Shown in pieces: positions 37,389-46,699 of a stretch of DNA of 59,950 nt. Under the pieces are notes generated by a model. It was not told the DNA's origin. It was given only the letters and a program-made list of their open reading frames with translations, and searched no databases. Positions within the stretch are counted from its first letter, which is position 1, and each line of letters opens with the position of its first letter. The position numbers and the translations under genes are program-made. Source of the DNA: Pseudomonas antarctica (GTDB lineage: Bacteria > Pseudomonadota > Gammaproteobacteria > Pseudomonadales > Pseudomonadaceae); NCBI RefSeq assembly GCF_900624995.1, contig NZ_UYXQ01000025.1, positions 1 to 59,950 of the forward strand, read 5' to 3'.

Positions 37389-38354
37389 ATGTCCCAGGTA
37401 AAAACTGCAAAAGGCTTCTGGCCAGGCTTCAACCAACGCAAATTTCTGGACGATTGGGTGATGCTGCTCGCCGCGTTGAGCATCTTTGTGCTCAGCGCGC
37501 TGTTTATCGATAACTTCCTTTCGCCGCTGAATATGCGCGGGCTGGGCCTGGCGATTTCCACGGTTGGGATTGCCGCGTGCACCATGTTGTTCTGCCTGGC
37601 GTCGGGGCACTTCGACTTGTCGGTGGGCTCGGTGATTGCCTGCGCCGGCGTGGTGGCGGGGATTGTGATTCGTGACACCGACAGCGTGGTGCTCGGCGTG
37701 TCGGCGGCCTTGGCCATGGGTCTGGTGGTGGGGCTGATCAACGGCATCGTCATCGCCAAACTGCGCATCAATGCGTTGATTGCCACCTTGGCGACCATGC
37801 AGATCGTGCGTGGCCTGGCCTATATCTTCTCCAGCGGCAAGGCCGTCGGCGTGATGGACGAGCGCTTCTTCGTGTTCGGCAACGGCCAACTGCTGGGCGT
37901 GCCGGTGCCGATCATCATCACCGTGCTGTGTTTTGTGTTCTTCGGCTGGCTGCTCAACTACACCACCTACGGGCGCAACACCATGGCTATCGGCGGTAAC
38001 CAGGAAGCGGCGTTGCTGGCCGGGGTAAACGTTGATCGCACCAAGATCATCATCTTTGCCGTGCATGGTTTGATCGGCGCGTTGGCCGGGGTGATCCTCG
38101 CCTCGCGCATGACTTCCGGCCAGCCGATGATCGGGCAAGGTTTCGAGCTGACGGTAATTTCTGCCTGTGTGTTGGGCGGTGTCTCGCTGAGCGGCGGCAT
38201 CGGCATGATCCGCCATGTGATTGCCGGGGTGTTGATTTTGGCGATCATCGAGAACGCGATGAACCTGAAGAACATCGACACCTTTTACCAGTACGTGATC
38301 CGCGGTTCGATCCTGTTGCTGGCGGTGATTATCGACCGTATGAAGCAACGTTAG
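37389..38354 (+). CDS. araH: L-arabinose ABC transporter, permease AraH
   Basis: 321 residues, BPD_transp_2 (RbsC-like) family, about eight to ten spans. Typical: TVGIAACTMLFCLASGHFDLSVGSV near residue 60, the cytoplasmic coupling loop GRNTMAIGGNQEAALLAGV, and AGVILASRM. GAGG nine bases before ATG. Last gene of the importer; a REP doublet separates it from the IclR gene. Confidence 0.93.
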   Translation: MSQVKTAKGFWPGFNQRKFLDDWVMLLAALSIFVLSALFIDNFLSPLNMRGLGLAISTVGIAACTMLFCLASGHFDLSVGSVIACAGVVAGIVIRDTDSVVLGVSAALAMGLVVGLINGIVIAKLRINALIATLATMQIVRGLAYIFSSGKAVGVMDERFFVFGNGQLLGVPVPIIITVLCFVFFGWLLNYTTYGRNTMAIGGNQEAALLAGVNVDRTKIIIFAVHGLIGALAGVILASRMTSGQPMIGQGFELTVISACVLGGVSLSGGIGMIRHVIAGVLILAIIENAMNLKNIDTFYQYVIRGSILLLAVIIDRMKQR

Positions 38355-38386
38355 AAACCCGGTCTCAACAACACTGAAAATCCAAT

Positions 38387-38473
38387 GTGGGAGCGGGCTT
38401 GCTCGCGAATGCGGTATGTCAGTTTGCACATCTGCGTCTGATACACCGCATTCGCGAGCAAGCCCGCTCTCAC
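38387..38473. repeat. REP doublet between araH and the IclR gene
   Basis: Arms GTGGGAGCGGGCTTGCTCGCGAATGCGGT and its inverse (given in part) are nearly perfect. Its stem would stabilise the 3' end of the ara messenger or stop transcription before the regulator. Confidence 0.88.
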
Positions 38474-38548
38474 ATTTGGATCTCCACTGTATTGAGGTTC
38501 AGCATTTGCCATAATGGCGCCGTTTTCGTACTTCCCAATAGGCCCGAT

Positions 38549-39352
38549 ATGCAGGAAAACGCCCACACTCCCGTCAAAGACGCCGCGCCCACCGGCACCC
38601 CGACCCTGCTGCGTGGCCTGGGCGTGGTGCAAGCGGTGGCGGCCGGTGCGCGCGACTTGAAAGAGATCGCCAAGCGCATCGGCACGACCCGCAGCACCAC
38701 CCACCGCCTGGCCAGTTGCCTGGTGGAAGAACGTTACCTGCGCGTGGTGCCTCAAGTCGGTTACCTGCTGGGGCCGAAGCTGATTGAACTGGGCTTTCAG
38801 GCACGCGAAGAACTGCCGCTGGTAAGCCTCGCGGTGCCCTATCTGGATGAGCTGTCGGCGCTGACCGGCGACACCATCCACTTGGCGATTCGCGAATACG
38901 ACGATGTGCTTTATTTGCACAAGAACCCCGGCCGCAATGGCCCGGAAATGCGCTCGCGGGTCGGCCATCGCATGCCGCTGGCGCGCACGGGTGTGGGCAA
39001 GGCCATGTTGCTGGATGACTCGGTGCAGGAGTGGCAGCGTTTGTATGACGCCAGCCTGCCAGCCGCAGGCAAGAGCCAGCAATGGCCGCAGCACCCGGAG
39101 CAATCCTGGGCGCAGTTCGAGCAGCGCATGCACGAATACGTGGAGGGCGGTTATGCGTTCGACCTGGAAGATAACGAGCCGTCGATCCGTTGTGTGGCGG
39201 CACCGGTGCGCGATGCCAGCCGGCGAATCGTCGCCGGCATCAGCATCGCCAGTACCGTGCCCTACATGCCGCTGGAGAAAATGGCCGAGCTGATTCCTGT
39301 GATCAAACAGGTCGCAGCGCGGCTATCAGCTGAGTTGGGCGCGAAGGCCTGA
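38549..39352 (+). CDS. IclR-family transcriptional regulator, likely of the ara operon
   Basis: 267 residues: N-terminal winged helix (LKEIAKRIGTTRSTTHRLAS, ~32-51) and a C-terminal IclR effector domain (GHRMPLARTGVGKAMLLDD, then SIRCVAAPVRD). The ATG at 38549 starts the normal protein; the frame is open back through the REP doublet, which is not part of it. It follows araH on the same strand and is the likely regulator of arabinose use; pseudomonads do not use E. coli-type AraC here. Its stop directly abuts the convergent dehydrogenase gene, with no room for a terminator. Confidence 0.87.
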   Translation: MQENAHTPVKDAAPTGTPTLLRGLGVVQAVAAGARDLKEIAKRIGTTRSTTHRLASCLVEERYLRVVPQVGYLLGPKLIELGFQAREELPLVSLAVPYLDELSALTGDTIHLAIREYDDVLYLHKNPGRNGPEMRSRVGHRMPLARTGVGKAMLLDDSVQEWQRLYDASLPAAGKSQQWPQHPEQSWAQFEQRMHEYVEGGYAFDLEDNEPSIRCVAAPVRDASRRIVAGISIASTVPYMPLEKMAELIPVIKQVAARLSAELGAKA

Positions 39353-40405
39353 TCAGACCTTCAAGGTCGCCATGTCGATGACAAAGCGGTACTTCACATC
39401 ACCGGCGATCATGCGCGTGTAAGCCTCGTTGATCTGGCGGATGTCGAGCATTTCGATGTCGCAAGTGATGCCGTGCTCGGCGCAGAAATCCAGGACTTCC
39501 TGGGTTTCTGCAATGCCGCCGATCAACGAACCAGCCAGCACTTTACGACCCAACACCAGCTTGGCGGCGTTGACCGGCGGATCGACCGGCTCGATCAGGC
39601 CGACCAGGATGTGCACGCCGTCAAAGCGCAGCACGTCGAGGTAGGGGTTCAGATCGTGCTGCACCGGAATGGTGTCCAACAGGAAGTCAAAGCTGCCGGC
39701 GGCGGCTTTCATCTGGTCGGCGTCGGTGGACACGATCACGTGATCGGCGCCCTGGCGACGGCCTTCCTCAGCCTTGCTCGCGGAGCGGGTGAACAGCGTG
39801 ACTTCTGCGCCCATCGCTTTGGCGAACTTGATGCCCATGTGGCCCAGGCCGCCCATACCCAGAATGCCAACTTTGTCGCCAGCCTTTACGCCGTAGTGCT
39901 TGAGCGGCGAGTAGGTGGTGATGCCGGCACACAGGATCGGCGCGGCGCTGGCCAAGTCGAGCTTGGCCGGGATTTTCACCACGAAGTGCTCGCTGACCAC
40001 GATGCTGTCGGAGTAGCCGCCCATGGTGTTGCTGCCATCGACCCGGTCCGGGGTGGCGTAGGTCATGGTCGGGCCTTCGAGGCAGTATTGCTCCAGGTCC
40101 GCATGGCAGGCGTCGCAATGACGGCACGAATCAACCATGCAGCCTACGCCGACCAGGTCGCCGACTTTGTGTGCGGTGACGCTGGCGCCGACGGCGGTGA
40201 CTTTGCCGACAATCTCGTGGCCCGGCATCAGCGGGTACACGGCAATGCCCCATTCGTTGCGTGCCTGGTGGATGTCGGAGTGGCACACGCCGCAGTACAG
40301 AATCTCGATGGCCACGTCATCGGCGCGCGGGCTGCGGCGTTCGAATGACATAGGGGCGAGGGGAGTGGTCGCCGACTGGGCGGCATAACCGATGGCGGTG
40401 TACAT
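39353..40405 (-). CDS. Zinc-dependent NAD(P)-alcohol dehydrogenase (YahK/cinnamyl type)
   Basis: 350 residues, medium-chain dehydrogenase. Catalytic zinc ligands: Cys in LYCGVCHSDIH and His-Glu in PGHEIVGKV. Structural zinc: four cysteines in CMVDSCRHCDACHADLEQYC. NAD(P) loop GILGMGGLGHMGI. The layout is that of the YahK/Ahr/cinnamyl alcohol dehydrogenase group, which reduces aldehydes with NADPH. ATG at 40405; 18 more codons are open upstream without family match. Divergent from an AraC regulator of the YqhC type. Confidence 0.92.
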   Translation of the reverse strand: MYTAIGYAAQSATTPLAPMSFERRSPRADDVAIEILYCGVCHSDIHQARNEWGIAVYPLMPGHEIVGKVTAVGASVTAHKVGDLVGVGCMVDSCRHCDACHADLEQYCLEGPTMTYATPDRVDGSNTMGGYSDSIVVSEHFVVKIPAKLDLASAAPILCAGITTYSPLKHYGVKAGDKVGILGMGGLGHMGIKFAKAMGAEVTLFTRSASKAEEGRRQGADHVIVSTDADQMKAAAGSFDFLLDTIPVQHDLNPYLDVLRFDGVHILVGLIEPVDPPVNAAKLVLGRKVLAGSLIGGIAETQEVLDFCAEHGITCDIEMLDIRQINEAYTRMIAGDVKYRFVIDMATLKV

Positions 40406-40587
40406 AGTGAAAACCTCGCGAAAGCAGTGACAGGTAAGGCGGGCCATTCTGAGCGCCACCCCCTGAGCCGGCCATGGCGATTGCTCCGAACCTCATGCCT
40501 ATTCGTCCGACAGTGCCCCAGGTTTGGATTTATGTGCCCTCAGACCTGCGATGATGTTCTTATCCCTTTTTCGCGAAGTTTTTTGCC

Positions 40588-41478
40588 ATGTTGTTGACCC
40601 GCCATCTCGACGCCAACGCCACGCTGGTGGCCTTGATAAAAGGGCTTACGCCCCGCGACGGTTTTTCCCCGACCCACCTGCCGGGTGTGAAGGTCCTGCG
40701 CGCCAGTTGCGACGTGGCGCGTGGGCCGCAGATCTATGAGCCGAGTCTGATGATCGTCGCCCAGGGCAGCAAAGTCGCGTACCTGGGCCCGCGTACGCTG
40801 GAGTATGGCGCTGGGCATTACCTGATCCAGGCGATGCCGGTGCCGTTTGAATGCGAGACTTTTGCCCTGCCGAATGCGCCGCTGTATGGCGTGACGGTGG
40901 GCATCGACCGTGTGGTGCTGGGCGAGTTGGTCATGGCCATGGGTATTCAGGCAGGGCCGCCGCCGACCGCGCAGACCCTGGAGTCGATGAGTTCGGTGGT
41001 GTTGGATGACGCCATGCGCGGTTGCGTCGAGCGGCTGTTGCAGTGCCTGCACGATCCGCTGGAAAGCCGGATCATGGGCCCGGCGCGGGTGCGCGAGTTA
41101 TTGTTCGCCGCCTTGCGTGGGCCGCAGGCCGATGTGCTACGCGCATTGGTGGAGCAGCAGGGGCAGTTTTCACGGATCGCCACGTCGTTGAATCACCTGC
41201 ATGCCCATTACGCCGAGCCGCTGAATATCGAGACGCTGGCGAGTTATGCGCACATGAGTGCGTCGACCTTTCATGAGCATTTCAAGCGCTGCACGTTGTT
41301 GTCGCCGGTGCAGTATCTGAAGCGTTTGCGCTTGCTCAAGGCGCAGCAGTTGCTGCTGGTGGACGGTTTGAGCGTGGCGCAGTCGGCGCACAGCGTGGGG
41401 TATCAGAGCACGTCGCAGTTCAGTCGCGAATATAAGCGCTACTTCCTGCGCAATCCCGGGGATGAGCGGGCGGCCTAA
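40588..41478 (+). CDS. AraC-family regulator with AraC_N domain (YqhC-like)
   Basis: 296 residues. The N-terminal cupin-like AraC_N domain is clear (PGVKVLRASCDVARGPQIYEP in parts, LMIVAQGSKVAYLGP, YLIQAMPVPFE), and the C-terminus has the double helix-turn-helix (IETLASYAHMSASTFHEHF; SVAQSAHSVGYQSTSQFSREY). E. coli YqhC has this architecture and activates an adjacent aldehyde/alcohol reductase. The zinc alcohol dehydrogenase transcribed away from it is its probable target. Confidence 0.9.
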   Translation: MLLTRHLDANATLVALIKGLTPRDGFSPTHLPGVKVLRASCDVARGPQIYEPSLMIVAQGSKVAYLGPRTLEYGAGHYLIQAMPVPFECETFALPNAPLYGVTVGIDRVVLGELVMAMGIQAGPPPTAQTLESMSSVVLDDAMRGCVERLLQCLHDPLESRIMGPARVRELLFAALRGPQADVLRALVEQQGQFSRIATSLNHLHAHYAEPLNIETLASYAHMSASTFHEHFKRCTLLSPVQYLKRLRLLKAQQLLLVDGLSVAQSAHSVGYQSTSQFSREYKRYFLRNPGDERAA

Positions 41479-41534
41479 TTCCTCCAGGCTTCCACATTTG
41501 ATCGGGTCGACTGGTAGTTATCGGCCACAAAAAA

Positions 41535-41552
41535 GGCTCCCGTCCGGGAGCC
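41535..41552 (-). terminator. Terminator of etfD (shared by convergent AraC gene)
   Basis: GGCTCCCG-TC-CGGGAGCC with an A-tract on the left, which becomes the T-tract for transcription from the minus strand. Confidence 0.85.
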
Positions 41553-41571
41553 TTCTGTTCAAGCCGATGAC

Positions 41572-43236
41572 TTACATGTTCGGGTAAGTCGGCCCACCCG
41601 CACCTTCCGGCGTCACCCAGGTGATGTTCTGCGAAGGGTCCTTGATGTCGCAGGTCTTGCAGTGCACGCAGTTCTGGGCGTTGATCTGGAAGCGCTTCTC
41701 GCCGTCTTCCTTTGTAATCACTTCATACACGCCAGCCGGGCAGTAGCGCTGCGCCGGTTCGTCGTAGAGCGGCAGGTTGGTGCCGATCGGGATGCTTGGG
41801 TCTTTCAACTTCAAGTGGCACGGCTGTTCTTCTTCGTGGTTGGTACCGGAGATGAACACCGAACTGAGCTTGTCGAAGCTCAGCTTGCCGTCGGGTTTGG
41901 GGTAGTCGATCTTCGTGCTGTCCTTGGCGAGCTTCAGGCAGGCGTAGTCCGGCTTGGTGTCGTGCAAGGTGAGCGGCATTTTGCCGCCGAGGATGTTCTG
42001 GTCGAACCAGTTGAAGCCCGCGCCGATGATCGGGCCGAACTTGTGCATCGCCGGGCCGAAGTTGCGGCTGGCGAACAGCTCTTCGTAGAGCCAGCTGGCT
42101 TTGAAGCTGTCGACGTAGTTGGTCAACTCGTCGCCGCCTTCGGATTCGGCAAACAGACGCTCGGCCACGGCGTCAGCCGCGAGCATGCCTGATTTCATCG
42201 CGGTGTGGCTGCCTTTGATTTTGGCCACGTTCATGGTGCCCAGGTCGCAGCCGATCAAGGCGCCGCCTTTGAAGACCATCTTCGGCAACGAGTTGATACC
42301 GCCTTTGGCCAGGGCACGCGCGCCGTAGCTGATACGCTTGCCGCCTTCCAGGTACTGGGCCAGCACCGGGTGATGCTTGAGGCGCTGGAACTCATCGAAC
42401 GGCGACAGGAAGGTGTTGCTGTAGGACAGATCGACTATCAGGCCCACGACCACTTGGTTGTTTTCCAGGTGATAAAGGAAAGAGCCACCGGTGTTCTCGT
42501 TGCTCATGATGTCCAGCGGCCAACCGGCGGTGTGTACCACCAGGCCTGGCTGATGCTTGGCCGGGTCGATTTCCCAGATTTCCTTCAGGCCGATGCCGTA
42601 GTGCTGGGCGTCGGCGTCGCTGTCCAGGTTGAAGCGCTGGATCAGTTGCTTGCCGATGTGGCCACGGCACCCTTCGGCGAACAGCGTGTACTTGCCGCGC
42701 AGTTCCATGCCAGGGGTGTACACGCCTTCTTTTGGATGGCCTTCACGGTCGACGCCGAGGTCGCCGGTGATGATCCCGCGCACCACGCCGTTTTCGTCGA
42801 ACAGCGCTTCTTGAGCCGCGAAGCCTGGGTAGACTTCCACGCCCAGGTTTTCAGCCTGCTGGGCCAGCCAGCGGCACAGGTTGCCCAGCGAGATAATGTA
42901 GTTGCCTTCGTTGTGCATGGTCTTGGGCACAAAGAAGTCGGGAACCTTGGTGGAGGTGTCGGCGCTGCGCAGTACATAGATGTCATCGCGCACCACGGGG
43001 GTGTTGAGCGGGGCGCCGAGTGCTTTCCAGTCCGGGAACAGTTCGTTCAGGGCGCGTGGTTCAAACACGGCACCGGAGAGAATGTGCGCACCGACTTCGG
43101 AGCCTTTCTCGACCACGCAGACGCTGATTTCTTTACCGGCTTCGGCGGCCTTCTGCTTCAGTCGGCAGGCGGCAGACAGGCCTGCCGGGCCAGCGCCGAC
43201 GATGACCACGTCGAATTCCATGTATTCGCGTTCCAC
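41572..43236 (-). CDS. etfD: Electron-transfer flavoprotein:ubiquinone oxidoreductase
   Basis: 554 residues. FAD-binding N-terminus VVIVGAGPAGLSAACRL and a C-terminal 4Fe-4S ferredoxin-like part with CPAGVYE and CVHCKTCDI. Membrane-associated; passes electrons from ETF to ubiquinone. The GTG at 43236 has AGGAG nine bases upstream on its strand and gives MEREYMEFD, the usual start; an ATG five codons later is the alternative. Divergent from etfBA, with a PsrA-type box just upstream of its promoter. Confidence 0.96.
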   Translation of the reverse strand: MEREYMEFDVVIVGAGPAGLSAACRLKQKAAEAGKEISVCVVEKGSEVGAHILSGAVFEPRALNELFPDWKALGAPLNTPVVRDDIYVLRSADTSTKVPDFFVPKTMHNEGNYIISLGNLCRWLAQQAENLGVEVYPGFAAQEALFDENGVVRGIITGDLGVDREGHPKEGVYTPGMELRGKYTLFAEGCRGHIGKQLIQRFNLDSDADAQHYGIGLKEIWEIDPAKHQPGLVVHTAGWPLDIMSNENTGGSFLYHLENNQVVVGLIVDLSYSNTFLSPFDEFQRLKHHPVLAQYLEGGKRISYGARALAKGGINSLPKMVFKGGALIGCDLGTMNVAKIKGSHTAMKSGMLAADAVAERLFAESEGGDELTNYVDSFKASWLYEELFASRNFGPAMHKFGPIIGAGFNWFDQNILGGKMPLTLHDTKPDYACLKLAKDSTKIDYPKPDGKLSFDKLSSVFISGTNHEEEQPCHLKLKDPSIPIGTNLPLYDEPAQRYCPAGVYEVITKEDGEKRFQINAQNCVHCKTCDIKDPSQNITWVTPEGAGGPTYPNM

Positions 43237-43354
43237 AGGCTATCTCCTACTCAAGGCTCAACAGGCTTTTTTTCTAATGGGTGGAGGTTCGGTGTCGTGT
43301 TCGTCATCGCTGCATTCGCGGCAGAGTTGACCCACCTTTCTCTCTAGGTGGCGC

Positions 43355-43383
43355 ATTATATCTACACCACTGTCAGCGTCCAA
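43355..43383 (-). promoter_or_regulatory. Sigma-70 promoter of etfD
   Basis: On the minus strand TTGGAC, 17-base spacer, TATAAT (perfect -10 at 43360-43355). The start of transcription would be near 43348, about 110 bases before the GTG. Confidence 0.8.
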
Positions 43384-43385
43384 TA

Positions 43386-43399
43386 CAAACGTTTGTTTG
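43386..43399. promoter_or_regulatory. PsrA-type operator
   Basis: CAAAC-N4-GTTTG matches the C/GAAAC-N2-4-GTTTG/C motif known for PsrA, the TetR-family sensor of long-chain acyl-CoA/fatty acids. It lies three bases upstream of the etfD -35, where PsrA would interfere with RNA polymerase. Confidence 0.7.
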
Positions 43400-43756
43400 A
43401 ATTGCCCGCAGGCTAGGTAAATCAAAGAGACGCGGCTTATGACTGGCTATTTTGGCGTATTGACCAGAATAGGTGTTCCGGTCAATATACGGTCGGTTTT
43501 GCGCATACCGTAGGCATACCGCAGGTTTCAAGAGCACGTCCAAAAGCAAGACAGGTGACGCGCGCCCAAGCGATGGCGCGCAGTTTACACGCTGCGATAA
43601 AGAATGACCTCTCAGTCACCCCTGACGAACGGTCATCATTTCCCTATCGCTGTGTCATCCGCCGAGGTTTTTGGAGGTGCCCTTGTGTGCCGATGAGCAT
43701 CAACCGCCAGGTTCGCCTAGGCGACTTTCTTTTCACCGGAGAGTAACGAGGAATCC

Positions 43757-44506
43757 ATGAAGGTTCTTGTAGCTGTCAAACGCGTTGTCGATTACAACGT
43801 GAAAGTTCGCGTCAAAGCGGACAATTCCGGCGTCGACCTCGCTAACGTCAAGATGTCGATGAACCCTTTCTGCGAAATCGCTGTGGAAGAAGCCGTACGC
43901 CTGAAAGAGAAAGGCGTGGCGACTGAAATCGTCGTGGTTTCCATCGGCCCTGCCACTGCTCAAGAGCAGTTGCGTACTGCCCTGGCACTGGGCGCCGACC
44001 GCGCTATCCTGGTTGAGTCGGCTGAAGAGCTGACCTCCCTGGCCGTGGCCAAGCTGCTCAAAGCCGTTGTCGACAAGGAACAGCCTCAGTTGGTGATCCT
44101 CGGCAAACAAGCGATCGACAGCGACAACAACCAGACTGGCCAGATGCTGGCTGCGCTGACCGGTTACGGCCAGGGCACCTTCGCCTCCAAAGTCGAAGTG
44201 AGCGGCGACAGCGTAGCTGTGACCCGTGAAATCGACGGCGGCGCACAAACAGTTTCGCTGAAACTGCCGGCCATTGTGACCACCGACCTGCGTTTGAACG
44301 AGCCGCGCTACGCGTCCCTGCCAAACATCATGAAAGCCAAGAAGAAACCGCTTGAGTCGGTTACTCCAGAAGCTTTGGGCGTTTCCACCGCCTCCACCAA
44401 CAAGACCGTCAAGGTTGAAGCACCGGCTGCACGCAGCGCGGGCATCAAGGTCAAGTCGGTGGCTGAACTGGTCGAGAAACTGAAAAACGAAGCGAAGGTA
44501 ATCTAA
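43757..44506 (+). CDS. etfB: Electron-transfer flavoprotein subunit beta
   Basis: 249 residues, N-terminal [20 protein letters not shown] and the AMP-binding [23 protein letters not shown] (in part). Together with EtfA it accepts electrons from acyl-CoA and other dehydrogenases. GAGG seven bases before ATG. Two bases separate it from etfA. The 520 bases upstream include a 63-codon open frame ending at 43746, without a good start or family match, which I do not call. Confidence 0.97.
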   Translation: MKVLVAVKRVVDYNVKVRVKADNSGVDLANVKMSMNPFCEIAVEEAVRLKEKGVATEIVVVSIGPATAQEQLRTALALGADRAILVESAEELTSLAVAKLLKAVVDKEQPQLVILGKQAIDSDNNQTGQMLAALTGYGQGTFASKVEVSGDSVAVTREIDGGAQTVSLKLPAIVTTDLRLNEPRYASLPNIMKAKKKPLESVTPEALGVSTASTNKTVKVEAPAARSAGIKVKSVAELVEKLKNEAKVI

Positions 44507-44508
44507 TC

Positions 44509-45438
44509 ATGACTATCTTGGTAATCGCAGAACACGACAACACGGTGCTGGCCCCGGCCACGCTGAACACCGTGGCTGCCGCAGCGAAAATCGGTGGCGA
44601 CATTCACCTGCTGGTAGCCGGTCAAGGCGCTGGCGCCGTGGCTGAAGCCGCGGCGAAAATCGCGGGCGTGAGCAAAGTACTGTTAGCCGACAACGCCGCC
44701 TACGCTCACCAACTGCCGGAAAACGTGGCTCCGCTGGTAGCAGAGCTGGGCGCTGGTTACAGCCACATCCTGGCCGCTGCCACCTCCAACGGCAAAAACA
44801 TCCTGCCACGCGTTGCTGCGCAGCTGGACGTTGACCAGATCTCCGAGATCATCTCGGTTGAAAGTGCCGACACCTTCAAGCGCCCGATCTACGCTGGTAA
44901 CGCCATTGCCACCGTGCAATCGACTGCTGCCGTCAAAGTCATCACCGTGCGTGCCACCGGTTTCGATCCGGTTGCTGCTGAAGGTGGTTCGGCTGCCGTT
45001 GAAGCCGTCTGCGCTGCCCACGACGCTGGCACTTCCAGCTTTGTTGGCGAAGAGCTGGCCAAGTCGGACCGTCCTGAGCTGACCGCTGCCAAGATCGTCG
45101 TATCCGGCGGTCGTGGCATGCAGAACGGTGACAACTTCAAGCACCTGTACGCCCTGGCCGACAAGCTGGGCGCGGCGGTCGGCGCTTCCCGCGCGGCCGT
45201 CGACGCAGGTTTCGTACCCAACGACATGCAGGTCGGCCAGACCGGCAAAATCGTTGCGCCACAGCTGTACATCGCCGTCGGTATCTCCGGCGCGATCCAG
45301 CACTTGGCCGGTATGAAAGACTCCAAAGTGATCGTTGCGATCAACAAGGACGAAGAAGCACCGATCTTCCAGGTGGCTGATTACGGCCTGGTTGCGGACC
45401 TGTTCGAAGCCGTACCAGAGCTTTCGAAGCTGGTCTAA
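44509..45438 (+). CDS. etfA: Electron-transfer flavoprotein subunit alpha
   Basis: 309 residues. The FAD-binding C-terminal domain shows [38 protein letters not shown] (in part), [17 protein letters not shown] and [21 protein letters not shown] (in part). Directly after etfB and followed by a strong terminator. ETF links beta-oxidation and sarcosine/glutarate-type dehydrogenases to EtfD. Confidence 0.97.
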   Translation: MTILVIAEHDNTVLAPATLNTVAAAAKIGGDIHLLVAGQGAGAVAEAAAKIAGVSKVLLADNAAYAHQLPENVAPLVAELGAGYSHILAAATSNGKNILPRVAAQLDVDQISEIISVESADTFKRPIYAGNAIATVQSTAAVKVITVRATGFDPVAAEGGSAAVEAVCAAHDAGTSSFVGEELAKSDRPELTAAKIVVSGGRGMQNGDNFKHLYALADKLGAAVGASRAAVDAGFVPNDMQVGQTGKIVAPQLYIAVGISGAIQHLAGMKDSKVIVAINKDEEAPIFQVADYGLVADLFEAVPELSKLV

Positions 45439-45460
45439 TCCAGCGGCTTCACTTATAAAG

Positions 45461-45489
45461 AGCCCGGTCTTTGGACCGGGCTTTTTTTT
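45461..45489 (+). terminator. Terminator of etfBA
   Basis: AGCCCGGTC-TTT-GGACCGGGCT followed by eight T; 22 bases after the etfA stop. Confidence 0.93.
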
Positions 45490-45517
45490 GCGCCTTTTTT
45501 AACCTGGAGAAACCGCC

Positions 45518-46327
45518 ATGGATCTGCGTCCCGTATTGCTAGCCCTGTCGCTACTGCCGAGCCTGACGCTGGCCGCCGGCAAATGTGAGCGCCTGGTGAT
45601 CACCGGCAGCCCGGACGCACCGCCCTTGCTATGGCGCGACCCGCAAGACCCGACCCACCTGATCGGCGCCACCGCTGATGTATTGCAACAAGTGGCCAAG
45701 GACCTCGGGCTTAAACTTGACCTGCTCTACGGCGGCAAACGCTCCCAGGCCCTGGATGAAGTGCGCAGCGGGCGCATGGACATCCTCGCCGATGCGCCGC
45801 TGAACGTGGGCGAACTGGAAACCCTCGACTACATCCACCCGGCGCTGGTGCAGCTCGACTATCTGGTCTGGACACGCAAGGATTCGGCGCTGGTCTACAC
45901 CACGGCCGCCGACCTGCACGGCCACAAGGGCGCGGTCTCGGAACGTGCACGCTTGAGTGCCGACTTCGAAGCATTCGCCGGCCAGCAACTGAGCCTGCAA
46001 CGCCTGCCCAGCCTTACGCCCGCCTTCCAGAAACTGTTGCTGGGTGACGTGGACTACGTCCTCGCCGGGCGTTACTCCGGCATGGCCATGGCCCAGACCT
46101 TGGGCATGAGCAATGACCTGGTCGCGCGCGAAGACCCCGTTGATCAGCCCGGTCTGTACCTGGCGATTTCACACAACTCCGCCTGCAATGATCCGTGGCT
46201 GCGCGGACAGTTAGCCAAAAAGATGACAGAATTGGCCGCGTCCGGTGTGGTGCAAGCGGCAACGCAACGCAACCTCGAGCGCTGGAAGGCGCAATTGCAG
46301 CAACCCGTCGGCACCCCAGCAAAGTAA
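45518..46327 (+). CDS. Periplasmic solute-binding protein, family 3-like
   Basis: 269 residues, signal peptide MDLRPVLLALSLLPSLTLAA then a bilobed SBP_bac_3-type domain (LIGATADVLQQVAKDLGLKL, RSGRMDILADAPLN). No ABC permease or ATPase gene is next to it, and the binding-site residues are unlike those of amino-acid binding proteins, so it may be a sensor-type or orphan binding protein. GGAG before the ATG. A DUF4398/OmpA-like pair follows nine bases later, so it may belong to an envelope operon. Confidence 0.8.
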   Translation: MDLRPVLLALSLLPSLTLAAGKCERLVITGSPDAPPLLWRDPQDPTHLIGATADVLQQVAKDLGLKLDLLYGGKRSQALDEVRSGRMDILADAPLNVGELETLDYIHPALVQLDYLVWTRKDSALVYTTAADLHGHKGAVSERARLSADFEAFAGQQLSLQRLPSLTPAFQKLLLGDVDYVLAGRYSGMAMAQTLGMSNDLVAREDPVDQPGLYLAISHNSACNDPWLRGQLAKKMTELAASGVVQAATQRNLERWKAQLQQPVGTPAK

Positions 46328-46336
46328 GGATCTACA

Positions 46337-46699
46337 GTGACTATTCGACCTCTTTTCGCGGCCCTCGCCGTTGTCGCTTTGGCGGGATGTGCAGCCGATC
46401 CTGCGCCGAATGAACAAATACGCCTCACTCAGCAAGCCTTGGAACAGGCCAGCGCCGTGGGTGCCAGCACCGATGATTCGCCAGAGCTGAAACTGGCCGA
46501 AGACAAGTTCGCCAGGGCCAAGGCCAATATGGCCGACGAATCCTATAAACGCGCGCGCATGCGGGCCGAACAAGCCGAGCTGGACGCGCGCCTCGCCGAA
46601 GCCAAGATTCTGACCCAGAAAAGCCAGGAGCAACTGAACGTGCTCAACACCCGCATCACCCGCCTGCGCAAGCAATTGCAGTTGGGAGAGGCCCAATGA
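46337..46699 (+). CDS. DUF4398 lipoprotein
   Basis: 120 residues with a lipobox VALAGC (Cys ~18). The mature part is a helical hairpin rich in Ala, Glu, Arg and Gln (DUF4398), probably coiled coil. GTG start with AAGGA nine bases before. Overlaps the following OmpA-like gene by four bases (ATGA). Confidence 0.87.
   Translation: MTIRPLFAALAVVALAGCAADPAPNEQIRLTQQALEQASAVGASTDDSPELKLAEDKFARAKANMADESYKRARMRAEQAELDARLAEAKILTQKSQEQLNVLNTRITRLRKQLQLGEAQ

Noticed and set aside
38387..38548. N-terminal extension of the IclR protein by 54 residues
   Set aside because: The extension reads through a REP doublet; the real N-terminus starts at 38549.
42205..43347. A 380-codon plus-strand frame opposite etfD
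   Set aside because: Shadow of a certain gene, with GC-skew-driven composition.
43555..43746. A 63-codon frame just before etfB
   Set aside because: No ribosome-binding site, Arg/Ser/Cys-rich composition, and its end merges with the etfB leader.
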